Below, one piece after another: positions 11,301 through 21,700 of a DNA stretch of 64,000 nt (positions are counted from its first letter, which is position 1; each line of letters begins with the position of its first letter). The position numbers and the translations under genes were made by a program. The stretch comes from Leishmania martiniquensis (Eukaryota; Euglenozoa; Kinetoplastea; Trypanosomatida; Trypanosomatidae): positions 1-64,000 of the forward strand of contig NC_090137.1 of NCBI RefSeq assembly GCF_017916325.1. The letters are read 5' to 3'. The notes below the pieces were generated by a model. It did not search any database, was not told where the DNA came from, and worked only from the letters and a program-made list of their open reading frames with translations.

Positions 11301-12133
11301 GTGCCTGAGACACTTCGAGGGACGTGCCGCGCGGCCACCTGCGAAGCGGCGGCAGAGGCCGTTCTCAGCTGACGGGGCCGGCGCCGCTGCCAGGCGTGTA
11401 TGCCACTGCCTTGCACTACGCGATATGCGTGCGACAGGCCGGTGAGGGGGGAGTTTAGCGAATGTTTGGGGTTAGAGACAGAACAGTAAGAAACGAAGAT
11501 GCGGAAAAAAGGGCGACTAAAGGGGTGGGGCAAAAAGAGAAAACGCAAAGAAAAAAAAATGCGCCCGTCCCCTCCTGCGGTCACATCCGCTAAGCTCTCT
11601 GCAGTCGCTAACAACAGCTTTGCAGCCGCGGGAAAGAAGCGTCGTGTATCGGATTGTGGCAGCGGAGTACGAAAGGAAAGAGTGGAAGCGTTCGTCAACC
11701 TCCAACACAAACGGTATGCACACCGGTGGACGAGCCTGCGATGAGTGAATGTGGCAGCCGGGGAGAGGGACAGGCGGGCGGAGCCGAAAGAAAGAAAGCA
11801 ACTGCAGCGCCTAGAGAAAGTGGTGGGCGGTACAGCCCTCAACCTGGAGGGGGGGGCTGAGGTCGGGGACTTTGAGTTACCGTCACGGTGGCCATCACAC
11901 AGAGACACACATACAAGCACTCCCACCGGTCTAAGTGGTGCAGTGTCATTCCTCTGCTACACTGTTGCCATCCCTCCCACCCACCCCCCGCCCCCTGCCA
12001 CTCCTTGCTCTTCTCAGAGAGTAGTGTGCAGAAGCTGAGTTGTTGGCTTCGCCCTCCAACTGCGTTAGGGGGAGGAGTAAGTGCTTGTGCTAAACGCACA
12101 CTTCGATGGAGGGCTCTGCGCGCAGTTCGGCTT
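8322..12133. other. 3.8-kb intergenic region containing repeat copy A
   Basis: No protein gene is recognisable. The left part holds the H4 5' UTR; a polypurine tract (polypyrimidine on the transcribed strand) at about 8724-8760 could serve H4 trans-splicing. The right part should be the 3' UTR of the cytochrome b5 gene and contains the dispersed repeat copy at 11045-11444. A 299-codon frame at 11027-11926 on the minus strand runs through that repeat and I treat it as non-coding. Confidence 0.6.
11045..11444 (+). repeat. Dispersed repeat copy A (400 bp, truncated both ends)
   Basis: These 400 bases match 22782-23181 base for base except at two positions that I found: G instead of A at 11060 and C instead of T at 11297. 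The internal (GT)n tract has the same length, 17 bases. Homology stops sharply on both sides, so this copy lacks about 39 bases of one end and about 69 bases of the other end of the 508-bp unit. Orientation is the same as copy B. It lies in the presumed 3' UTR of the cytochrome b5 gene. Confidence 0.92.
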
Positions 12134-12787
12134 CTAGCTGAGAAGGAAGACGCCCGCGACAATCAAGACCGCTAGGCCGAGAAACAGCTTCAGCTGCTCC
12201 TGGATCTGGCAAAGGAGGGATTCGTTCCCGCTTTTTGCGGGCATAGTCTGGAGGCTGCCTGTGTGCTGCCCATCTGTGGCTTTCCGGCTCACAAATGCCT
12301 TGCGCTCGTTCGGCACCAGGTCGTCAATGGCGTACGTGGTCATCATTCGGTAAGCCATGTCGCTGTGCCCATTATCTGTGAACGCCTGTGTCGCGTCCCC
12401 ACCGGCATGGCAAAGCAAGACATCTCGTCCCCCGGGATGCAGGTCGAGAAACGGAGTGACATCGTACACCTTGTTGTTAATGACAATCCACGCACTATCA
12501 GGCGACTTCTTGGCAGCGACCTGGTCCATTGAGATGTAGTGGCGGCGCTCGCTTTCAGGAAGCTCACCAACCTTCAGCTCCTCTAGCTTGCGCATGGCAC
12601 CCTTACTATGGTGTACAGCCTCGAACCCCTCCGTGGCATCGGTGCCGATGTGAGCGAGAAGAATGTCGCGACCTCCCGGGTGATCATCGTAGAACTTGCT
12701 CACATCGTACACGGCATTGTTGATAATGAGCCATCCATTCTCCTTCCTGTTGTGCTCCGCCACCTCACTTTTGGTGATGTTCGGCAT
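12134..12787 (-). CDS. Tandem cytochrome b5 domain protein, tail-anchored
   Basis: This 217-residue protein has two complete cytochrome b5 haem-binding domains and a C-terminal membrane anchor. Domain 1 (about 3-80) has DDHPGGRD with haem-ligand His36 and a second ligand in EAVHHS (His59/60). Domain 2 (about 85-160) has DLHPGGRD with His117 and a second ligand in NGHSDMA (His141). Residues 200-217 are hydrophobic (LFLGLAVLIVAGVFLLS) and end the protein, so it is probably tail-anchored in the ER or outer mitochondrial membrane facing the cytosol. Cytochrome b5 donates electrons to desaturases, P450s and sterol enzymes; the partner here is unknown. There is no reductase or desaturase domain. 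The start ATG is five bases after a candidate splice acceptor. Confidence 0.93.
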   Translation of the reverse strand: MPNITKSEVAEHNRKENGWLIINNAVYDVSKFYDDHPGGRDILLAHIGTDATEGFEAVHHSKGAMRKLEELKVGELPESERRHYISMDQVAAKKSPDSAWIVINNKVYDVTPFLDLHPGGRDVLLCHAGGDATQAFTDNGHSDMAYRMMTTYAIDDLVPNERKAFVSRKATDGQHTGSLQTMPAKSGNESLLCQIQEQLKLFLGLAVLIVAGVFLLS

Positions 12788-13447
12788 GGAGGCTGCTTAA
12801 CCGACCCGGTGCCCGGTGAAAATGATGAAAGAAAAAAGAAAAAAGCACGCAGAGCAAGTGAGAACCCAAATTAGTGGCTGCACAGGCTGGCGTAGGCTGC
12901 TGTGGGGCTATAGACGTGGGTGTTATCGAGTACGAAAGGGAGGACGATGCCCCCGCCACTCTGTTTTTTGGTTCGACGAGTAATGAAGACACGCAACGCT
13001 AAACGAAAAGTAAAGCGTAGCGAATATGCTGAGGGTGAGGCCGGGAGAGAGAGAGAGAGCGGGGTCAGTGGCTGGCAGTGGCGAGACATGCGACTCAGAG
13101 CCGGTGGAGAGTTGCATGTGCTAAGCGTCACCGTGGAACGTGTTGAAGAGAGATGTCTTTGCGAAGATCAGAGACGAAGGTGTCAAGATGATATCTAAGT
13201 GAGGGTATGCAGACATGAGGGGTGGCCGTGTTCTGAGAGAATACGCGCCCTCACGGTAAGCAGCTCCGGAATGCTGAATGCCGAAAAGCAAACACGCACA
13301 CATCAACACACAGATAAAGGCCCAACCCCCGCGTGCCCGGTCAGTGTAGCAACGCACCTTCGTGGGGGAAACGAATCGCTTAAAGTGTGGATCCAGCAGA
13401 GACCCGTCAAGCTGTGCGGTCGTTCATTTCTGTTTCCTCTTTTTTTC
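12788..13447. other. Intergenic region with cytochrome b5 5' signal
   Basis: This 660-bp spacer has the cytochrome b5 trans-splicing signal at its left end and otherwise presumably the 3' UTR of the PAC4-like gene. A (GA)n tract lies near 13040-13060. No gene is seen. Confidence 0.6.
12793..12847 (-). promoter_or_regulatory. Candidate trans-splicing signal for cytochrome b5 gene
   Basis: On the minus strand a T/C-rich tract (12824-12847, read as CTTTTTTCTTTTTTCTTTC) is followed by an AG at 12794-12793, five bases before the ATG. This is the layout of kinetoplastid spliced-leader addition sites. The very short 5' UTR means an upstream AG could be used instead. Confidence 0.5.
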
Positions 13448-14098
13448 TTATGCTTGGCATGTCAGCGACGCCCCACACTGTTGGGAGATCAACTGAAGCG
13501 ACTCTCTGTAGAGGAGTGCGCCAAACTGGAAGGTCATATCGAAGCCGCTTCCGCCATCCGTGCCCAGCAGCTCGAGACACCTCTCCCCATCGATAGCGCA
13601 GTTTACGTACACAGTCGTCTTGATACCAAGTTGCTTCGCAATGCCGCGGACCAGTCGCTGGCTGAGGCTCGTCGCAAGCACGGATTGAGCATTGCTGTTT
13701 ACTGCAACCGAGATGTCTTGCTGGTGCGCCGTATCGAACTCCATCAACTGCGATGACGAGATACAGACGCGGTCCCCATCCCCTTTAAGCTGGAGTCCGA
13801 CAGCGACGCTGCAGGCCCCAAGTCGGGGTACACTCTGCCTCGTAGGGCTCTCCGAGATATGAAGCCAGAAAAAGCGATCGTCAAACGTGACCAGTTCGAT
13901 AAAGGCATTGGTGACAAACACCGGCGTCTCAGGCTCGCTGGAACCATCGGCGGGCGGGTCCACCCCCGCGTTGCTCTCAGTTGCCTTGAAGTAGAAGGGC
14001 ACGCGGACGGCCGTCGTTCTCGGGGCCGGCATTGGCGGCGGGCAAAAGTGTGAGGGAGCAGAAAAAGTGCCAGCGAAGCGAACAAAAGTAGACGGCAT
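13448..14098 (-). CDS. Proteasome assembly chaperone 4 (PAC4/PSMG4)-like protein
   Basis: This is a 216-residue protein from the first in-frame ATG (14098); a second ATG at 14032 would give 194 residues. Its central part resembles the eukaryotic 20S proteasome chaperone PAC4: FIELVTFDDRFFWLHISE aligns with the strand that reads HFHVMRLTDSLFLWVG in human PAC4. Farther on, TSLSQRLVRGIAKQLG and TTVYVNCAI match the TGLAQRLARKTNKQVFVSYN block, in the same order and spacing. PAC3-PAC4 dimers help build the alpha ring of the 20S core in the cytosol. The protein is longer than human PAC4 (about 123 residues), with a Pro-rich N-terminus, a negatively charged insert before the middle and a C-terminal extension. 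The family call is from pattern recognition alone; without a profile search it stays provisional. Confidence 0.6.
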   Translation of the reverse strand: MPSTFVRFAGTFSAPSHFCPPPMPAPRTTAVRVPFYFKATESNAGVDPPADGSSEPETPVFVTNAFIELVTFDDRFFWLHISESPTRQSVPRLGACSVAVGLQLKGDGDRVCISSSQLMEFDTAHQQDISVAVNSNAQSVLATSLSQRLVRGIAKQLGIKTTVYVNCAIDGERCLELLGTDGGSGFDMTFQFGALLYRESLQLISQQCGASLTCQA

Positions 14099-14130
14099 AA
14101 GAAAAAAAAAGCGCAACGGCGTATGGTCGC

Positions 14131-14155
14131 TCGATGCGAGCGAGGAGAGACAGTG
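14131..14155 (-). promoter_or_regulatory. Candidate trans-splicing acceptor, PAC4-like gene
   Basis: The minus strand reads a pyrimidine-rich CTGTCTCTCCTCGCTCG followed by ATCGAG, with AG at 14132-14131. No AG occurs between 14098 and the ATG at 14032. An mRNA starting here would use the ATG at 14098 first, which is why that start was chosen. Confidence 0.4.
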
Positions 14156-14644
14156 TGAATTCGTCGGTGGTAGGTGTTCTTGGAACAAGCACTCGTGGGC
14201 GGTACGAACGCAAACGGAAAAGAGGAGACAGTTGTGGAGGTGTCGTCGAGTCAGAAAAGGGGGTCAGGGAAAGGCGATAACAGATGTGCCGGATGGGGGC
14301 CAGCGCCTTTACGCTGTGATGAATGCCGAGGCCTACTCATCGGCCCGAAAGCAGTTTGCTTTACGGTAGCCTAATCGCGTGAGCAGTGCCTTGCTGCTTC
14401 CGCCACAAGGTGCGGCTGAGTCGCAAATTAAAAAAAAGGGATGGAAGGCGGCAAGTGGCTGCGTCCTCCGCTTACGTTTCTCGGAGAGCCAGAGAGGTGG
14501 AGGGAAGCAGCACAGCCACGGGCAGTTGACTTTCACTGACATTCGCCGGGGCCTGTGCTCACGAGTCCATAAGAAACCGCTCTTGTGGAGAGATGTGAGG
14601 TGGACATGTGGCAGACAAGAGCAGTTTGTGCCCCGCCACTTACC
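14156..14644. other. Intergenic spacer, no gene seen
   Basis: About 490 bases between the PAC4-like gene and the next gene, presumably the 3' UTR of the 396-residue protein gene. An A-run near 14429-14436 is the only feature of note. Confidence 0.5.
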
Positions 14645-15835
14645 TCACCGATCCACTTCCGCACCAGTCCACACTGTTTCATCCCCCTCTTCATCGTCGG
14701 ACGAATCGAAGTCCTTCTTGCCGGCCGCTGTTAGATTCGACGATCCCCGGCGCTGCTGATGCTGCATGAGCAAGTCTGAGACAAAGTCTGCTCCCCCGTT
14801 GATGGCAACGGCACTACTAGCGCCGCTGGGCTCCGACGTCGAAACGAGATCGGAAAACAGGGCGCCCGTTGACAGTATGTACGCTTCACGGAGAAGCTTG
14901 TAGTTCGCAATCTTGTCGAGCTCATGATTCACATGGGCAAAGAAGATTCGCTCAATCCGCTTGTCGATGGAGAGGATTCGGCGGACACACTCGTCCTCCC
15001 TAATCAGCTCATAGTCGCAGAGTTTGCGGTAGGCAAACATGAGGATGGAGCATAGGGCAGGTATGACGGCGTCGTATGAGGGAGTAGCAGCCGCGTACTC
15101 GAGGTGTCGCTGGTCAAGGAAGATGTATTTGATCTGCGCGTCATGGTCGGAAGACGGGGTCACCAGCGGGGACGTCAGCGTCGCGTTTGGCGCCTCTGTG
15201 TCTGTCGAGGTCTGTAGGAGCGACTTGAGACCTGATGATACGTGCTGGCGGAACTGGCGGAGGTTGCGCTGCGCCAGCGCCTTGGAGGCGGTACCGGTGG
15301 CGTATGCCGCCTCCAACTCCAGCAGTAGACCGTAGAAGCACTCTACAAACTCGTCCCCGCCAATAGGGATAAGAAGAATCTCAGAGAGAGAAATGGCAAG
15401 CGCCGCGTAGCAGGGAAGGTAATAGCGCGCCCACTCCATAGCGGAGCTGCTGCGCTGCTGAATCGCCGCTGGGGCATTGGCGATGGATACCGTAATGAAG
15501 TCGGCTTCCCTCCCGCTAAGCTCAGCCAGAGCATTGCTGCTCGAAGGCGCCAGCGGCCCAGTCGCGCCTGCCATCGCTACGGGCAGCTCTGCAGGCAGGT
15601 GAATAAGCCTTTCCTTGCTGACACCGTCATGATCCATCGGGAGGCAGGCGTCAGCGATGTTAAAGTATTTACCTATCTCATGCAGATTGAGGTGCACCGT
15701 GTTCATCCACAACGTCCCCTCTTCGCTGTGCAGCTCCTTCAGGTACTCGAGATATTTGACACGCTTGTTTACTGTAAACTCAACGAGGGCCGTGCGTCCC
15801 TCGAGCCCTTTGATCTTCAACACCCTTTTCAGCAT
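14645..15835 (-). CDS. Conserved-looking hypothetical protein, 396 residues
   Basis: I do not recognise this family. From the chosen ATG at 15835 the protein starts MLKRVLKIKGLEGRTALVEF and appears alpha-helical and globular: hydrophobic helices such as YYLPCYAALAISLSEILLIP and VIPALCSILMFAYRKLCDYE, then a charged helix SIDKRIERIFFAHVNHELDK. The C-terminus is acidic and disordered (FDSSDDEEGDETVW). The frame stays open upstream to another ATG at 16021, which would add 62 residues rich in Arg and Ser that could be a mitochondrial presequence. I prefer 15835 because the stretch just upstream is A-rich like a 5' UTR and the well-formed sequence begins there. No catalytic motif or signal is visible. 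Confidence 0.8.
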   Translation of the reverse strand: MLKRVLKIKGLEGRTALVEFTVNKRVKYLEYLKELHSEEGTLWMNTVHLNLHEIGKYFNIADACLPMDHDGVSKERLIHLPAELPVAMAGATGPLAPSSSNALAELSGREADFITVSIANAPAAIQQRSSSAMEWARYYLPCYAALAISLSEILLIPIGGDEFVECFYGLLLELEAAYATGTASKALAQRNLRQFRQHVSSGLKSLLQTSTDTEAPNATLTSPLVTPSSDHDAQIKYIFLDQRHLEYAAATPSYDAVIPALCSILMFAYRKLCDYELIREDECVRRILSIDKRIERIFFAHVNHELDKIANYKLLREAYILSTGALFSDLVSTSEPSGASSAVAINGGADFVSDLLMQHQQRRGSSNLTAAGKKDFDSSDDEEGDETVWTGAEVDR

Positions 15836-18798
15836 GCCTTCAGCGAAGTGCGCTGCCGCTGTTTTTCCTATCGTTTTTGTGTTGTTGTTTTTTGAATGGC
15901 TGAAGGCGAAGAGAGTGGGTGAGGAAGTGATGCAACAGCGACGGCCCCACAGGCGTGGAAGTGCCGGGCGCCGTGCCGCGTACGAGATCATAGAAGCTCG
16001 AAATAGTGAGAAGATAAGCATGCGAGACAGCAGTCTGTTCTCTCGTTGCCCAAGAGGGGGGGAAGCGCGATCAGAGGTGGCCTTGCCTTGGGAGGCGCCG
16101 GCGAGTCGAGCACGACCTCGTCACCCTCTGGTGGCGGTGGCTTGGCAGCCAGCAAACGCACCACGGAACGCGTGCAGAGGCCCTGCACCGCAGCGCACGC
16201 CCACAGTCATTCTTTCATCTGAGCGCACTTGCGGCCAAAATATAAAAAAAAAGATCGCTACCGAGACAGAAGCGGCTCGAGAAAGCTGCGTGCAAGCACT
16301 CCCCGCAAAAAGTAACGTGTCCACGGCCCCTTCGTCATGGTATGCGGGCAAGAGAGCGCACGCCCACAGCTGACATTTCGGTGCCTTCTCTCGCAGTGCG
16401 AAGAAGGCGGAGGCCTAACGCAGGGGACGACTTCGAGGGGAATGGCCTTACACGTGTCATCGTCTTCATTCAGCACTGCAAAAAAGGCGAAGAGGGATCG
16501 CAGAGTCGGGCGCCATGCAGATAAAAATCCATAGAGCTGCTTCGGTCGAAATTGACGGCTGTGCCCCATCGCGCACCAATGACAGAGAGAGCGAAAGGTA
16601 AAAGCTCGCAAAGGGTAAGAGGAGGTGTGCTCCCAAGCGACGAGAGTCAAAAAAAAAAAATAAGGGCAGGTGTGGGCATCGGTAACGTCTCTCATCGCAC
16701 CAGCTCTCATGGAGGCGCACTGTGCGCACAAACCTGAAGCAAAAAGAAAAAGAAACGGAGCGAGGCGGTTAGTGCACGCAGCACACTGCCAAACAGACAC
16801 GTGCACTGCGGTCACGTAAAAGACGAAAGTGATTCGGAAGGGGGAGGGAGGGTGGGGGGATGCGCCAGCCTCCAAGAGCCAACAAGGCAGCCAAGGACGG
16901 ACAAGAGAAAAGGAGATCGGGAGCAGAAACGGAGATAGAAGCCGCAGTAGCGTTGTCCGATGAGGGGGGAGAACGCTTGCACGTAATGAGAGGCAGAAGG
17001 GAAGGCACAGTGGAAGGGAGAGCCACCGCCTACTCAAATCGGATGTGGACTAAAAGGAGCGGTGATGGCAGCGGTGCAGGGCTTCGCCATCGCAACAAAA
17101 GATACCGCGAAGAAAAAAACGCATAGAAAAATACGGCGCACGGAGACTGCATAGATGCATTTCCCCGCATGTTTCCAATGGCACCTCTACCAGAGGCGCT
17201 GCACACTGGGATAGAGAGCAAAGAAATGTGCCTCTCACTGGCACAGCGGCAAAGACTTTAGACCAAGTCGCGCGCAGCTCAGTCGGCGCGGCAGTGCGTT
17301 AGCCCCCACGCGGGGGGAGCGCTCCGCACAGAGAAGCAGACTGAGAGGTGCAGAGGGAAGGGGAGTAAGCAAAGAGATGCGAAAAAAAAAAAAAGAAAGG
17401 GCGGAGAAGAAAGAGGAGGAGGAGTCACACGTTAACAGGGCACAGAGCAACAGCGGAAATGCACTGAGATGAGAAGCAGAGGGTGGTGGCCAAGAAGGAC
17501 GGGGGAAAACGAACGGAAGGAGCTGCACGGAGGAATGAGAGGGAAAGGGGGAGGGAGTGTTTGAACGACACCGAGGCATCCCTGTGGCGCTCGGGGGAGG
17601 GCGAGGGGCGTGTAGTGTGCTTCCTTCAGTAACCCCAAGAGGAAAGGCAAGAGAGATGATGTGCAGCCGACAAGTCCGTCTCAGCGGAGACACTCAAGAG
17701 GAAGCACAGACAGAAAGAGGTCTAAGCAATATCAACAAGAACAAAAAAACGCTTCCGCACGCAGCAAATACGGAGCGAAGGACAGAGAGGAGGTGAGGCA
17801 CCGCTAATCCACACGGGAAAACAGTAAGTTCTCAAACGGTGCCATAAGGTCAGCGAGTCTCTCGCTAAACGCTGAGGAGGAGAAGGTAAATCGTCGGAAT
17901 GGGATAATGGAGAGATCCCCTCCAGAGAGCGGTGTGCGTGAAACAGGGAGCGAAACGGAAAGAGTCCACGCCGACAGACGTAAATACGATGGAGACAGTG
18001 GAAGGAGAAGACGAGCGAGGAGAGGGCGATCGGCCTGACCTTTCAGTGGTCTTGGGGGTTCTGACAGCTGATGCGCTGTTGCGTGTTGCGGATTGAAGGG
18101 CGAAGTGGGCGACGACCAGAAGACAGGTGCCAGCAGAGAGAAAGAGAGGGGGAAGTGAGCAGCTGTGCATTCCGAAGCGGGCACCGATTGTTTGGCGCGA
18201 AGGCGTATATACCGGGTGGCTCACTGATGAGTCAGACAGAAGTTTACAGCCTGTTGACCCCCTCCCCTCGAGAAGAGTTCGTCAGAATCCCACCGCGACG
18301 GTAGAGACTACGAGACGCTGTGATGGTTGCGACCTATCCACTTCAACTCCCTTCTTTGGTCGGGCCCCCCTACCGGGATCTGCGCGTGCGGGAGACAGGT
18401 TAGCTGCATGTAAGGGTGTAGAGGGGGTGGGGGAAGGAGGGGAACGCCTCTGCGTCATCGTGACGCCAACTCACTGCGTTTCATTGGCACAGTGCGCCTG
18501 AACACGTCAAGTGTTCTTGTTTTTTTTCCTTTACGTGCCCATAGGCCAAATGTGAGGGGGAAAGGGGAGGGGAGGGGGGCGGATATCTTTAGGGCCTCAG
18601 CACCGGAGCCGAAGCATCGGAAGTCGGGGTAGGCTCACTGAGTGGCAGTGACCCCCCAGACAACGCTAAAACGGCACCCTCATACGACAGGCGAGCGGTA
18701 CTCCAGAGTACGAGGAGTGGCTGCGACGGAGACACGCGCGCTTTCGTTGAAAGCGCAAAGCGCCATGGGCGGCAAAGGAGGCTTGGTTGCCATTTCAC
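15836..18798. other. 3-kb intergenic region, no gene seen
   Basis: This contains the 5' UTR of the 396-residue protein gene and the 3' UTR of the helical-repeat protein gene. The sequence is purine-rich on the + strand with A-runs (for example near 16649-16660 and 17381-17394). Reading frames such as 16258-17037 on the minus strand are pyrimidine-tract translations rich in Ser, Pro, Leu and Phe and are probably not coding. Confidence 0.55.
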
Positions 18799-21700
18799 CT
18801 ACGTCTGGTAGACGAGAGAAGGACCTCGTACAAGCACTGCTTCCACACCCGAGCTCCTGCCTATCCTGGACGGCGGAGGAGGCCCAGCAGGGGTCTTCGA
18901 TGGGCTAGGCGATTCTGACGGACGGTCGCGCCCTTCGGCGTGCTCCATCGCCTCCCCACTGTCCTCCACGGCAAGCACGGCAGAGGCTAACTGCTGCAGT
19001 AGTCGTCTCACGGTGGTTCGGAAGAGAGTGTGCCGAGGCAAAACGCGAGCGTCTTCGACAGAATCCACCCAGCGCTGCAGCCAGTACGACACCACTTTCG
19101 TGCGCCGATCCTGAGCACTGCCATGCACCGCCGCCGGATCGGTGGACCACGTATGTGCCGGGCAGCCGACTGCAGGGGGCACCATCGCCCCGAGACGATC
19201 CGCTAAGGACACAGTCAGCATGAGCGGGATGTCGTGTGAACAGTCGGAGTCCTGCAAGAGCCACCACTTCACCTCCGCCACGGGTGTCAGCACACAGAGC
19301 GAAGTGCGGTCGGTGGCGCCTCCTTCAGAAGTAGAGGGCAGCGTCGACACTGCAGCCTTCGAGTGCTTCCGGCGCGCTAGCACAGCTCTGGCCCACGCAT
19401 CAGCCAGGTGCTCTTGAGAAGTGACACGTGCACGCTTCGACTGGAGCTCGTGTAGCACTGCCCAGTCTTGGTAACGGACACAGGCCATCGCTGCCGATCC
19501 GCCCGCGTCGGGCGCTAGAAGTAAGCGAGACGCACCCTCCAGAAATCGTTTCTGCTCCTCGTATTGCCATTCGGCTTGCAGCTGCCGCCACTGCAGAGAC
19601 TCCGGTAGAGTGTAAAGTGTGCAGTTGCTCTTGAGGGCGCCCTCCTCAACAGAGCTGATAGGGCGAATCGACGGAGGAAGGGATCCCGAGGCGGCTTCCA
19701 GCACCTCTTCGATAGCCGCAACAAGGGAGCTCACAGGAGCTGTTGAACTGGAGCTGACGCCTATCGGCGAGTCCACTCGAGCTGCTCGACGGAGCTCAAG
19801 GTCGAGCTCCTGAAGCACGCCGACCGTAACTGGAGACAGAGTGCTGGCCCAAGAGCTGTTGCGCGGCTGATGCTGCGCTGCCGATGCTATCCACTGCCGA
19901 AACACCGCCGCCGCCGCTGTTGTGCCTAGCGCCTCGCACCCAGTATTATCTCCGTAGCGCCGCTCGTGTACTCCTGCCAGGAGCGTCAATACGCGCAGAA
20001 AAAAGGTGCGGTCAGCATACAATGCGGCTGTGCGGTGTGTGGCATTATGTTCCGCCGCCAACTGTATCTCGAGAAGATCGAAGAAAGCGAAAACGGTCGA
20101 TGAGTCTGAGCACAGCGGTTTCGTGCTAGCCATCAAGGCTCTAGCAGCAGCAGCGTGCACTGCGTCTGCGGTCACTGGAACCTTCGTGTGCATGAAGCTC
20201 AACAGTCGCTGCAGAGCCGCAGCAGCAGGTGTGCTGAGAAGCACCGCTACCACATTGCGCTCCTCTACGGCAATGGCACGTGACGAAGGTTCGCACAGTT
20301 TATTGAAGAGCGTCACAGCGCGGTTCGGCACCCCAGCCGCGCCGCATACGCGCAGGCAGCTGGCCAGCACATCCGGGTGCCGTGGAACACCGCTCTCGGT
20401 GTGCAGTAGGGTGCGGCGATAGACATCCTCGAGAACGCCCATGCAGGTCTTGGATTCCAGTGGAACACGAGCGAGTGCGTTGAGGATGGCGCAGAATGCT
20501 AGACGTGTCTCGCCTGCACTGTCCGTGTTGTACCCCACTTCTGTCTCCTCCACCAGGCGCAGGTACAGCTGCAAGATCACATTGAAATGGTCCGCATTGG
20601 CGTCAACGCTGAGAGCGAGCGCGCGCACCAGTCGCATAGCGCATCGCGGCTGTTGAATCAACGATGTTGACCAACTGTTGCCGCTGATGGAAGATGATGG
20701 CGATAACTGTGTTGCCACAGACACCTCTCTGTCATGCCCTTCTTCACCAGTTGCCGCAGAGAGCCTTGCCAAGGTAGCTCCTCGATGAGTAAGATACGAG
20801 TACGCGAGCGGAAAGCCATCGATGGCTGTGCCGTAAACACAAGATGTCGTGAGGCTTGCGTGAGTGCGTGGAGCGGCCGCAGCAGCCATCGCGCTCTCGT
20901 AGAGAGTAGCTGCCTCAGTAGTATACCATTCCCTGAACGCCCCCTTCTCGGTGAAGGCAGCAGTGTTCCCACTCTGGCCGCAGAGATCGCTGATGCAGCT
21001 GTCGACGCCTCGCATAAAAATGGCCATCAGCGCACGCGCCACATCTTCCGCCTGGCACGCCGCACACAGCTTCATGCCTGCGTCCAGTACGTACCGCTCA
21101 AGCGGGGAGAGAAACACGCGAGAAAGTAAGGGCGCTGTATCGCAGCTCTCCGTGGACGTGTTCGCTGGCACGGAATGATGAAGCAGCCACGGGGCGCAGC
21201 AAGACAGCACCACAGCGCGCGATTCGTGCACAGTCTGCACCCACATCTTGCTTAGAGCGTGCGCCGGTGTCTGACCCTCATCATGTAGGCTCTCCTCTGT
21301 CGCAATGCAAAAATTACCCTGAAGGCCGCCGGTGGCGTAGCGCCTGCGACGGTGCACCCGCTCTAGCTCGTGCGAGAGGAGGAGCAGGCGAACTGACGCC
21401 GGCAATGACGCCGACCACTCCATCGTGGGTGTACGCAGGGGCTCCTCAGCTGCTTTGCTTACGAGGTCCTCCGGAGGCATCCGGGCAGCCTCAAATGCTC
21501 CCCAAAGGTGCCGCAGAATGATACAGCTCGACACCTGCGCGTGTACGCCTGTGCGGCAAACACTCAGGAGCCATGGTGACGTCACCAAGGACGCCGCATA
21601 ATGAACCGCGGCACTGGAGTCATCGGTAGAGGCGCCTGGGCTTCCCCCAACGTTCGCACGCTTGACCGCTGTTTGGCACTCAGCACGGTCCAGGACGCCA

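Noticed and set aside
11027..11926. 299-codon minus-strand frame
   Set aside because: It runs through repeat copy A and low-complexity flanks; its C-terminal part is shared with copies B and C only because the DNA is duplicated.
16258..17037. 259-codon minus-strand frame
   Set aside because: Composition is that of polypyrimidine-rich spacer, with no recognisable motif or fold.
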